Assembly: GCA_028284765.1 (NCBI GenBank)
Contig: JANQRA010000013.1
Location: 1 to 64,000 of the forward strand
DNA length: 64,000 nt
Source: Acidimicrobiia bacterium
Lineage (GTDB): Bacteria > Actinomycetota > Acidimicrobiia > Spongiisociales > ZC4RG35
Direction: 5' to 3'
This document shows positions 57,974-64,000 of the stretch, one piece after another (position 1 is the stretch's first letter; each line of letters starts with the position of its first letter). The translations under genes and the position numbers were made by a program. The notes under the pieces are model-generated. The model searched no databases, had not been told where the DNA came from, and worked only from the letters and a program-made list of their open reading frames with translations.

Positions 57974-59133
57974 TCGATGTCGGGTCTATCAGCGTCACCG
58001 ACCTCGAACAGGATCCGTATCCCATCTACCGGGAGCTACGGGCGATGGCACCAGCCGTCTACATGCCTTGTCTAGATGTGTGGATGATCGTTCGATACGC
58101 CGGAGTTGATGAGGCGTCGAAGAACTCGGATGCCTTTCCCGCACACGTCGAACGGTCGCCGACCGATCGTGCCCTCGGAGGGGTTTCGATGATGACGACC
58201 GACGGAGAGCCCGCCAAGCAACGCCGACGTCCTTTCGACCCGACTTTCCGGCCGCGGGCCGTTGAAGCCAGAATGCCTGCGATCTTCGATCGTGTTTCCA
58301 ACGAGTTGCTCGACGGACTCGAGCAACGGGAAAGCGCTGAATTGGTGTCGGAGTTCTTCGAACCCCTCTCGTTGTTGACGCTTGCGTATGCCTTGGAGAT
58401 AGACGATGTGGTCGATGTCCCAACGCTTCGACGATGGTTCTCGGGTTTGGCGGCAGGTGTCTCCAACTACGAGGACGACCCTGCGAAGATCGCTCTCTGC
58501 GACGCTGCGTCCGACGAGATCGAAGTCCTCTTGCGACCCAAGTTCGACCGAGGCGGATCCCTTGCCCACTTGATCGAAGGGCCAGACGCACCAGACGATG
58601 ACCCAATCTCGTGGATCATGCCCTCACTGAAGCTGGTCCTTTTGGGCGGCTTGCAGGAGCCTGCGCACGGCGGTGCGACCGTGGCCTATTGCCTCCTGGC
58701 GAACCAAAGCCAGCTGGGAATGGTTCGATCAAGTCCCGAACTGATGGCTGCAGCCGTGGAGGAAGGCCTACGCTGGACAGCCCCGATTGGGAACCTCCTC
58801 AGGGGTATCAACCCGGGTGCGAGGGTCGAGGAGATGCCCTTGCCCGAGGGTGAGCGCGCCGTCATCGTGGTCTCATCAGCGAACCGGGATGAGGAGGCTT
58901 TCGGTAGCGATGCGGACGTGTTCGATATCACGCGCCAAGGTCCACAGCACATGTCTTTTGCGACAGGTCCCCACTACTGCATCGGTCACCATTTCGCACG
59001 GGTCCAGCTGAGGATGGCAATCAGCCGACTCTTGGAGAGGTTCCCAGACGTGAGGCTCGACCCAGAACGAGAAGTGGTCTTCTGGGGCCACGAGTACCGG
59101 TCACCGACTGAGTTGCATGTCGACCTTCGGTAG
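57970..59133 (+). CDS. Cytochrome P450
   Basis: A 387-residue class I bacterial P450. The heme-ligand loop is SFATGPHYCIGHHFA with C337; the ExxR of helix K is E265-G-L-R268; the C-helix W/R region is around PAKQRRRPFDPTF. In the I helix, where most P450s have A/G-G-x-D/E-T, this one reads GGLQEPAHGG (226-234): the acid is kept as E230 but the alcohol is replaced by P231. Short length lacks any membrane anchor, so it is soluble. It forms a tight unit with the Rieske ferredoxin gene. The substrate is unknown. Confidence 0.95.
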   Translation: MIDVGSISVTDLEQDPYPIYRELRAMAPAVYMPCLDVWMIVRYAGVDEASKNSDAFPAHVERSPTDRALGGVSMMTTDGEPAKQRRRPFDPTFRPRAVEARMPAIFDRVSNELLDGLEQRESAELVSEFFEPLSLLTLAYALEIDDVVDVPTLRRWFSGLAAGVSNYEDDPAKIALCDAASDEIEVLLRPKFDRGGSLAHLIEGPDAPDDDPISWIMPSLKLVLLGGLQEPAHGGATVAYCLLANQSQLGMVRSSPELMAAAVEEGLRWTAPIGNLLRGINPGARVEEMPLPEGERAVIVVSSANRDEEAFGSDADVFDITRQGPQHMSFATGPHYCIGHHFARVQLRMAISRLLERFPDVRLDPEREVVFWGHEYRSPTELHVDLR

Positions 59134-59148
59134 CTGTGAGATGAGGAC

Positions 59149-60030
59149 ATGAGCCAGGTGAGATGGGAAGAGATCAGATCAGACGAGATCGAGGAGATCA
59201 ATGCCGATCTCGAGGTGGGCCGACCAACCGCTGACATAGCGATCCACTATCCCGACAACCTCGATCGGGCGCACCGAGAGAAGGTCAACGTTGAACTGCT
59301 TCTCGAAGGGTTTCGTTCAGCCAAAGCGGTTTTCGCTCAGGTCGGTGTCCAACTTCGATTGGTGGTGATTCGGTCCGGGCCACTCGACCCAAAGCGGTTC
59401 ATGATCCGCTCAGCGAAACGCGGGGCCGACCTTCCCATGGGCCAATACTCGAACATGTACGTCGAAGCTGAGAGGAACCCATCAGCCCTCACCGACGAGG
59501 CCGTCGACACCTTCCGGGCGGTGATTGGGGATTCCGTCAAAGCGGAGCACACGGTCCACATCGTCGTTCTCCAGGCGGTGTTCATGGACTACTTCGAGCC
59601 CGTGATCGAAGGCCGGGTATATCAGAAACAGACGATCGAGACATCAGGTCTCTCGTTCCCCGGATACATGCACGGTGACCTGATCCCAAGGGATCTCCGT
59701 GGCGTAATCACCATCACCAATCTCCGCCGGACCAAGGACTCATGGAAGACCGTCGCCCACGAGCTGGGTCACAAGCTGATGAATGTGAGTCATGAACATC
59801 GTGATGTCAGCCCGGCCCACGAGGTTCAATCTGATGAAGGCTTGATGTTCTATGGGAAGGGCACCGAGATCGGGAGAGGACCCGAGGGCCGATTCCACTA
59901 CGAGCGTCTTCATCGCTCGCCGTTCCTATATGTCGAAAGCGAAGACGGCAGCCGCACCTACAACCCCGACTACGAAGCCAGCGGCTTCTATTACGACCCG
60001 ATCTATGACGGGGTTTCGGTTGAGTTCTAG
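59149..60030 (+). CDS. Zincin-like putative metalloprotease
   Basis: No named family recognised. The 293-residue soluble protein has VAHELGHKLMNVSHEHRDVS with H204, E205 and H208 as an HExxH zinc site, further histidines H215, H217 and H224, and E225 nearby as possible third ligand. Before it lies a beta-rich region with VHIVVLQAVFMDYFE. There is no signal peptide, so it acts inside the cell or is exported by other means. It begins 15 bases after the P450, with GAGG upstream, and is probably the last gene of the operon. Confidence 0.78.
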   Translation: MSQVRWEEIRSDEIEEINADLEVGRPTADIAIHYPDNLDRAHREKVNVELLLEGFRSAKAVFAQVGVQLRLVVIRSGPLDPKRFMIRSAKRGADLPMGQYSNMYVEAERNPSALTDEAVDTFRAVIGDSVKAEHTVHIVVLQAVFMDYFEPVIEGRVYQKQTIETSGLSFPGYMHGDLIPRDLRGVITITNLRRTKDSWKTVAHELGHKLMNVSHEHRDVSPAHEVQSDEGLMFYGKGTEIGRGPEGRFHYERLHRSPFLYVESEDGSRTYNPDYEASGFYYDPIYDGVSVEF

Positions 60031-60033
60031 ATT
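60028..60033 (+). promoter_or_regulatory. -10 box for leaderless DinB-like gene
   Basis: TAGATT overlaps the TAG stop of the zincin gene and ends six bases before ATG 60040, so the DinB-like gene can be read apart from the long operon. Confidence 0.5.
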
Positions 60034-60039
60034 GCGCTG

Positions 60040-60450
60040 ATGCCGATCACCGAACAGCTCTCATTCGAGTTCTCGATGTATAGCGACCTCGCCGAATCAC
60101 TCGGTGAGTCGGAGATGCAAAAAGACCTGCCCGTGCCTTCCAACACGATTTGGGATCAACTGTGGTGCGTGGTCGGCGGCCGGGAGTCATATGTGAAGGC
60201 CGTCGAAGCCGGGCGTTGGGTTGGCTTCAGCTGTTCTCTAGGTGCCGACACACGGGGATTACGCGAACCGTTGGTGGAAGCCTTGGCGAACTCAGCCGAG
60301 TCAGCGACGATCGCCGCAGTAGGAGACGATGGCGAGGGGAAGCTCCACCTCCTCCTTCACGAAGTTCAGCATCAAGGACAACTCATCCGCTACCTGCTGG
60401 GCCTCGATCTCGAAGTCCCCGCCAGCTGGTCCAAGAGGTGGAGTCTCTAG
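60040..60450 (+). CDS. DinB-like helical-bundle protein
   Basis: A 136-residue protein that looks like a DinB/YfiT-type four-helix bundle. An N-terminal Y-S-D-L-A-E-S-L helix is followed by NTIWDQLWCVVGGRESYVKA, where H of the usual H-x-x-x... is not present, and the C-terminal LLHEVQHQGQLIRYLLGLDL keeps the H-x-x-x-H pair that binds metal. The family includes thiol S-transferases (bacillithiol or mycothiol). Function here is unknown. Its stop overlaps the convergent gene by four bases. Confidence 0.75.
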   Translation: MPITEQLSFEFSMYSDLAESLGESEMQKDLPVPSNTIWDQLWCVVGGRESYVKAVEAGRWVGFSCSLGADTRGLREPLVEALANSAESATIAAVGDDGEGKLHLLLHEVQHQGQLIRYLLGLDLEVPASWSKRWSL

Positions 60451-60701
60451 GGCCGGTTGGCGTCGTCAATTCGGAGCTTCCGCCAGAGCACTAGTAGGGC
60501 CACCCCTCCTGCCAGAAACACCATGCCGAACAGGCCAAGAGGCAGGCCCCAGAAGAGCCACGAGTCGTCGGCTGAACCATCCGTCAGGGTGCCAATCGAC
60601 CCAACCACGTAAGCAACGACGCCGAAGAGCCCGAAGGCTGTGAGGCCGAGACCGAGAATCAGTGCTGCCCAACGGATGAAAGATGAATCAGACCCACGCA
60701 T
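60447..60701 (-). CDS. Small two-helix membrane protein
   Basis: An 84-residue protein with two membrane helices (WAALILGLGLTAFGLFGVVA and GLPLGLFGMVFLAGGVALLV) joined by an acidic 15-residue loop and a basic tail (WRKLRIDD). No family recognised. It lies 12 bases downstream of the DUF1330-like gene and may be co-transcribed with it. Confidence 0.65.
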   Translation of the reverse strand: MRGSDSSFIRWAALILGLGLTAFGLFGVVAYVVGSIGTLTDGSADDSWLFWGLPLGLFGMVFLAGGVALLVLWRKLRIDDANRP

Positions 60702-60713
60702 GTCTCAGACAAC

Positions 60714-61001
60714 TCAGTCGTCAGTCTCCACGATCACGAATTGGCGCTCGGCGCCATCTAGTGCGTGGGACAGTATCGACTGGTACTCGTCCGACTCGTA
60801 CGCAGCGACAGCCTGTTCGTAGGTTTCGAATCTCACAACAACGTTTCGAGAAAACGCCCGCCCTTCCTTCTGCATCGACCGGCCGTTGCGGGCCAGGAAT
60901 CGGCCGCCGTGTTTCAGGACAGCATCACCTGAGTGGGAGCGATACCGGTCATACGCCTCTTTGTCCGTCTCGTCCAGGTTCACCAGCCACAGGGCGGGCA
61001 T
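60714..61001 (-). CDS. DUF1330-like dimeric alpha/beta-barrel protein
   Basis: A 95-residue protein: LWLVNLDETDKEAYDRYRSH, GGRFLARNGRSMQKEG, VVVRFETYEQAVAAYESDEY and AERQFVIVETD. This is the DUF1330/EthD-like pattern, a small ferredoxin-like fold found near many oxidation pathways, with no defined reaction. ATG 61001 lies next to the stop of the NTF2-like gene. Confidence 0.83.
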   Translation of the reverse strand: MPALWLVNLDETDKEAYDRYRSHSGDAVLKHGGRFLARNGRSMQKEGRAFSRNVVVRFETYEQAVAAYESDEYQSILSHALDGAERQFVIVETDD

Positions 61002-61002
61002 T

Positions 61003-61338
61003 TCAATCCTCCAGTGTTGTTGCTTGCATAAATCGGAGTTGCCAGCCGTTGGGGCCGTCGACCCAAATTGATGATCGACGCGCTCGCTCTCCGTTGACTC
61101 TGTTTTCGTAGGTCACGAGGGCGACGTCTTCACTGAGTATTTCGACATTGAAAGGATCGAACGGGAACTCGACTGACGGCGACTGTCCGTTGTCCTGAAG
61201 AAGATGGTCGCGGTCGTATACGTCGCCGAATCGACAGAACTCCGTGAATTCATCGCTGAGAATGCTGTCCCGATCAGAGGTGGATCCGCGCCAGAGCGAT
61301 TCTTCGAGTTCGCGAAAGGTGTTGGTCAGGTCGTTCAT
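61003..61338 (-). CDS. NTF2-like (SnoaL/DUF4440) protein
   Basis: A 111-residue protein with the cone-like NTF2 fold pattern: FRELEESLWRGSTSDRDSIL, DEFTEFCRFGDVYDRDHLLQ, FNVEILSEDVALVTYENRV, then SIWVDGPNGWQLRFMQATTL. Members bind small ligands or act as isomerases. ATG 61338 follows TACGCT by eight bases; the longer frame to 61473 crosses the inverted-repeat element and was rejected. Confidence 0.82.
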   Translation of the reverse strand: MNDLTNTFRELEESLWRGSTSDRDSILSDEFTEFCRFGDVYDRDHLLQDNGQSPSVEFPFDPFNVEILSEDVALVTYENRVNGERARRSSIWVDGPNGWQLRFMQATTLED

Positions 61339-61346
61339 CGACCTAA

Positions 61347-61352
61347 AGCGTA
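61347..61352 (-). promoter_or_regulatory. -10 box for leaderless NTF2-like gene
   Basis: On the minus strand TACGCT lies eight bases before ATG 61338, 18 bases from the edge of the 61371-61422 inverted repeat. Confidence 0.5.
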
Positions 61353-61370
61353 GGGTTCGAGGCTTGACCA

Positions 61371-61422
61371 ACGAAAGGGGACGTTTCTGCCCTAGTTCGG
61401 AGGAAGGAGCGTCCCCTTTCGT
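61371..61422. repeat. 52-bp element with perfect 13-bp terminal inverted repeats
   Basis: ACGAAAGGGGACG (61371-61383) and CGTCCCCTTTCGT (61410-61422) are exact inverse copies around 26 bases of unrelated sequence. It lies in the 214-base gap between the divergent NTF2-like and sigma-factor genes. The size and terminal symmetry suit a miniature transposable or REP-like element, or a large stem-loop. I see no second copy in the window. Confidence 0.7.
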
Positions 61423-61483
61423 CCTAAGCAACACGGAGGCTGCTTCCCAGGTCAGTTTTGCTATCTGGTACATCGCACAAGGT

Positions 61484-61518
61484 CTGCCAACCTGTCGGTA
61501 AAGCGGATAGATTTCCGC
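61484..61518 (+). promoter_or_regulatory. Candidate sigma-factor promoter with small palindrome
   Basis: CTGCCA (61484-61489), 18 bases, then TAGATT (61508-61513). The -10 is the centre of GCGGA-TAGATT-TCCGC (61503-61518), a 5-bp inverted repeat. Transcription would begin about 33 bases before the sigma gene. The -35 is weak, so this is tentative. Confidence 0.35.
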
Positions 61519-61552
61519 GACAGGATTTGACCGTTCAAACGATGGAGGAGTG

Positions 61553-62092
61553 ATGGCGCTTTTGCCGGCGGAGGATTCCGCTGCTCCTGTGTTGGACGCG
61601 GCTTCTTTCGACGCGCTCTACCGGCAAAATGTGGGCGACATCTATCGGTACGCGGCGTCCCGCCTGGGTATAGAGGAAGGTGAGGACGTCACGGCCGAAG
61701 TTTTCCACGCCGCCATCCGTGCGATCAGAGACGGTGTGCAGGTGAACGGTGCGTGGCTCATGGCAGTGACCAAGAACAAGGTGATTGATCACTGGCGTCG
61801 TTTGGAGCGACGCGAGCGCAAGCTCCACCTGATCTGGGGGGGCGAAGGCAGCCAACCCGAGCCGCATGAAGGACTATTCGCAGCCATGGATCGTCAGAAG
61901 GTCTTGGACGTCTTGGATCAGCTTTCTGAGCGACATCGGCTGCTCCTAATGCTGCACTACATCGACGGATTCACCGCCAACGACTTGGCCGAACTGTCGG
62001 GCGACTCACCTTCGGCCATCGAGTCAGCTCTGGCGAGGGCACGCCGCGCCTTCCGTAGCCATTGGTCGACGGTGGAGGCCAAGAATGCGTGA
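61553..62092 (+). CDS. ECF-type RNA polymerase sigma factor
   Basis: A 179-residue sigma factor: region 2 at about 20-85 (FDALYRQNVGDIYRYAASRL, EDVTAEVFHAAIRAI, AWLMAVTKNKVIDHWRR) and region 4 at about 115-170 (LDQLSERHRLLLMLHYIDGF, TANDLAELSGDSPSAIESAL). GGAGGAG at 61544-61550 supports the ATG at 61553 over the GTG at 61550. Its end overlaps a single-TM protein gene by eight bases, the usual place for its anti-sigma factor. Confidence 0.9.
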   Translation: MALLPAEDSAAPVLDAASFDALYRQNVGDIYRYAASRLGIEEGEDVTAEVFHAAIRAIRDGVQVNGAWLMAVTKNKVIDHWRRLERRERKLHLIWGGEGSQPEPHEGLFAAMDRQKVLDVLDQLSERHRLLLMLHYIDGFTANDLAELSGDSPSAIESALARARRAFRSHWSTVEAKNA

Positions 62093-62735
62093 GTCCTGGG
62101 AATCGATGCTTCGCGGCGCCGAAGACTCTGTCGAGCCTCGCGAGGAGTTTGTCGAAGGCCTTTCCGCAGAACTGTCGGCAGTTGTTGAGAACACCCCAGC
62201 CCCGAAACCTCGAATGCGCCCAATCGGGATTGGAGCAGCAGCGATCCTGGTGCTGATTCTGGCGGTTGGGGGAGTCGTCTTCTCCCTCAATGGCACAGGG
62301 TTGAACAGTGATCTCCCTGCCACTTCGGATGTGGACCCAAGTCTTCCCGTAGCGTCGGCCGAAGCGGACATGCCGTTGTCGATGGCACAAGCCTGTGACA
62401 GCTTCCTCGTGGCCGTTTCTTCGTTCCTCAGGCCCGGGATCGGACAACAGATCGCAACGTCTGACTCGATAGCTGGACTGCCTGAGACATCGGCCTCTTC
62501 TTTGTATGGGTTGCGAGATCAGCTGAAGAGGATCTCGGAGCTGTATGAGCTCCACGGAGACGGCGGGCTCTTGACGGGCTATGGGTTCAACGAAGCGATG
62601 AGCGAGCTGAGTCAAGCCGCCCTGTTCGTGCAGCTGGGTGAGTTCGGTCAGGCTGAGGAGAGCTTGGCTACCACCCGGACGCTGATTCGTGACCTCGCCG
62701 ACGAGCCCGGTCTCGTTGGCTGCCTGGAGTTGTAG
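62085..62735 (+). CDS. Single-TM protein, candidate anti-sigma factor
   Basis: A 216-residue protein with a 45-residue cytoplasmic N terminus (ESMLRGAEDSVEPREEFVEG), one membrane helix at about 48-67 (IGIGAAAILVLILAVGGVVF), and an outer domain of about 145 residues with two cysteines (AQACDSFLV and VGCLEL) that may form a disulfide. It lacks the HxxxCxxC zinc motif of ZAS anti-sigma factors, so the role is inferred from the overlap with the sigma gene and the topology. The helical outer part could sense an envelope signal. Confidence 0.7.
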   Translation: MRESWESMLRGAEDSVEPREEFVEGLSAELSAVVENTPAPKPRMRPIGIGAAAILVLILAVGGVVFSLNGTGLNSDLPATSDVDPSLPVASAEADMPLSMAQACDSFLVAVSSFLRPGIGQQIATSDSIAGLPETSASSLYGLRDQLKRISELYELHGDGGLLTGYGFNEAMSELSQAALFVQLGEFGQAEESLATTRTLIRDLADEPGLVGCLEL

Positions 62736-62749
62736 GACTCGACTCTTCG

Positions 62750-63484
62750 TCAGCCTTCACTGCCGATGACCCTCGGCAGTTCGAGCCTGTTCTGCGCCAA
62801 GAGCTCGGCGTCGGAGAGGATCTCTCTGGTCGACGCGTCCGCGACCACTCGACCCCGATTCATGATCACCGATCGGTCACAAAGCTCAAGTGCCAGAGAT
62901 AGATCGTGAGTGATGATCAGCTGTGTCATGGGGAGGCTGGCAAGCGTCGTGATCAACTCACGGCGCCCAGCAGGGTCCAGCCCGGAGGTCGGTTCGTCGA
63001 ACACCAAAATGCTGGGATCCATCGACAGCACGGTCGCCAGTGCTGCTCTTCTCTTCTCACCTCCACTGAGGTGATGTGGAGGGCGATCGGCAAACTCCGT
63101 TCCAGCTACAACACGAAGCGCCTCATCCACTCGCCGGTCGAGTTCGTCCCCTTCCAACCCCATGTTCATGGGTCCGAACGCAACATCTTCACGCACGGTT
63201 GTCATGAATAGCTGGTCGTTTGCGTCTTGAAACACGAGGCCAACCATTCTTCTGATCTCCGGGTAGTTCTCCTCGATGACAGGCATTCCGGCAATGGTGA
63301 TCGAGCCGGCGGCCGGCTCCAGGATCCCGTTGAGATGAAGTGCAAAGGTTGTCTTTCCTGAGCCGTTGGGGCCAAGGATCGCGACCCGCTCACCTGCCGC
63401 TATGTCGAGATCGACCCCGTCGAGAGCTCTTCTCCCATCCGGGTAGTTGAACTCGACCCCTTGAGCTTGGAGGTCGGCGCTCAC
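62750..63484 (-). CDS. ECF importer ATPase, CbiO/EcfA type
   Basis: A 244-residue ATPase of energy-coupling-factor vitamin/metal importers: VEFNYPDGRRALDGVDLDIA, Walker A ILGPNGSGKTTFALHLNGI, the LVFQDANDQLFMTTVREDVA Q-loop typical of CbiO/EcfA, signature LSGGEKRRAALATVL, Walker B ILVFDEPTSGLDP and switch LIITHDLSLALELCD. GTG 63484 overlaps the stop of the T-component gene (GTGA). One ATPase with CbiQ suggests a cobalt or nickel importer, but the S component lies outside the window. Confidence 0.93.
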   Translation of the reverse strand: MSADLQAQGVEFNYPDGRRALDGVDLDIAAGERVAILGPNGSGKTTFALHLNGILEPAAGSITIAGMPVIEENYPEIRRMVGLVFQDANDQLFMTTVREDVAFGPMNMGLEGDELDRRVDEALRVVAGTEFADRPPHHLSGGEKRRAALATVLSMDPSILVFDEPTSGLDPAGRRELITTLASLPMTQLIITHDLSLALELCDRSVIMNRGRVVADASTREILSDAELLAQNRLELPRVIGSEG

Positions 63485-64000
63485 GTCACTACCAGCGCTG
63501 TCGTCGCGATTGCCACAAATGTGGCGACGAACATGCTCACAACTGCCCATTGGGCCGGCGTCGGTTCCGTCTGCTTGAAGATCGGCATTTCTCCAGTGAA
63601 CCCACGCGAGAGCATGGCGGAATGGACTCGCTCACCTCTCTCGTACGAACGAACGAACATCGCGCCGGCTGAAGTTGCGATCGGACGGGCCTGAGCGATC
63701 CACCGAGGGTCGTATCCACGGGAGGTCATGGCTATCCGCATTCGCCCCAACTCGTCGATGATCAGTTCGAGGTATCGGATCATGAAAGTCGCTATCGAGA
63801 TGAAGAGAGCCGGAATCCGTAGGGCGGCAAGGCCACGAAAGATGTCGGGAATCTCAGTTGTGGACGTCAGGAGAATGCTCACACTCGCGCCGAGCGTCGC
63901 TTTGATCAGGATGTTCCATGCTCCCCAGAGCCCTTCGACGGAGACGTTGAAGGGGCCGAGTTCGACCTTCTCGCCGGATGCGATGAACGGGATGAAGAAG
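63481..64000 (-). CDS. ECF importer T component, CbiQ type, 5' end outside window
   Basis: Open to the right edge with no start yet; at least 172 residues. The visible part has membrane helices (LGASVSILLTSTTEIPDIFR; IPALFISIATFMIRYLELII) and the two conserved coupling motifs that grip the ATPase: SRGYDPR after IAMT and SRGFTGE after SAML, the A-R-G-like pair of CbiQ/EcfT proteins. The segment FIPFIASGEKVELGPFNVSV at the edge matches the early part of the family. It is expressed with the ATPase gene that follows. Confidence 0.9.
   Translation of the reverse strand, partial: FFIPFIASGEKVELGPFNVSVEGLWGAWNILIKATLGASVSILLTSTTEIPDIFRGLAALRIPALFISIATFMIRYLELIIDELGRMRIAMTSRGYDPRWIAQARPIATSAGAMFVRSYERGERVHSAMLSRGFTGEMPIFKQTEPTPAQWAVVSMFVATFVAIATTALVVT

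Overview
The window is a gene-dense stretch of a bacterial chromosome, GC-rich throughout, carrying 75 well-supported protein genes plus two small ORFs that need testing. I see no rRNA, tRNA, insertion sequence, prophage or CRISPR array. The best guess for the host is an actinobacterium (Actinomycetota), possibly of the class Acidimicrobiia. Three observations point that way: many GTG and TTG starts, lipoproteins with long Thr/Ser linkers after the lipobox, and about twenty genes whose start codon lies only 5-8 bases after a TANNNT -10 box, so that the mRNA would have no leader. No ribosomal or taxonomic marker is present, so the placement stays an inference.

Layout. 1-3.2 kb: GNAT acetyltransferase (cut by the window edge), MsrB, a Nudix hydrolase, a CHAD protein and a double DUF427 protein. 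3.2-7.7 kb (minus strand): a coupled run of ECF sigma factor, an O6-methylguanine methyltransferase with an Ada-type zinc domain at its C terminus, transketolase and a FAD amine/amino-acid oxidase. 7.7-13.8 kb: membrane protein, MFS exporter, DLH-like hydrolase, MOSC protein, succinate-semialdehyde-type dehydrogenase and a LigD-type primase-polymerase. 13.8-17.2 kb: four overlapping ABC transporter genes (two ATPases, two permeases), followed by an ATP-dependent DNA ligase. 18.3-35.9 kb: mixed housekeeping and envelope genes, including a BrkB-like protein, cation exchanger, peptidoglycan lytic enzyme, MsrA, TOPRIM protein, tandem S41 lipoprotein proteases, amidohydrolase, Maf, thioesterase, tRNA-dihydrouridine synthase, and histidine-degradation genes hutG-hutU. 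36-47 kb: a drug-type ABC exporter, nitroreductase, purine nucleoside phosphorylase, AzlCD amino-acid exporter, NCS2 purine permease, and a self-regulated ABC exporter with a GbsR/MarR-like regulator. 47-48.8 kb: nitrilase with a GntR regulator.

48.8-60 kb is the most distinctive region. A strong promoter (TTGACA-N18-TATGCT) leads into a 50-codon ORF that overlaps a His-rich CDF metal transporter by four bases. A peptide-type ABC importer follows (fused DppD-DppF ATPases, binding protein, two permeases), then a cupin, an alpha/beta hydrolase, a Rieske-type ferredoxin, a cytochrome P450 with an altered I-helix motif, and a zincin-like protein. Nearly all of these genes overlap or sit within 20 bases, so they are probably one long operon for taking up a compound and oxidising or hydrolysing it. 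The substrate is unknown.

60-64 kb: a DinB-like protein, three small minus-strand proteins, a second ECF sigma factor with an overlapping single-TM candidate anti-sigma protein, and the ATPase and T components of a CbiOQ-type ECF importer running off the right edge. No intergenic gap exceeds about 300 bases; the larger ones hold promoters, stem-loops and short repeats described below.
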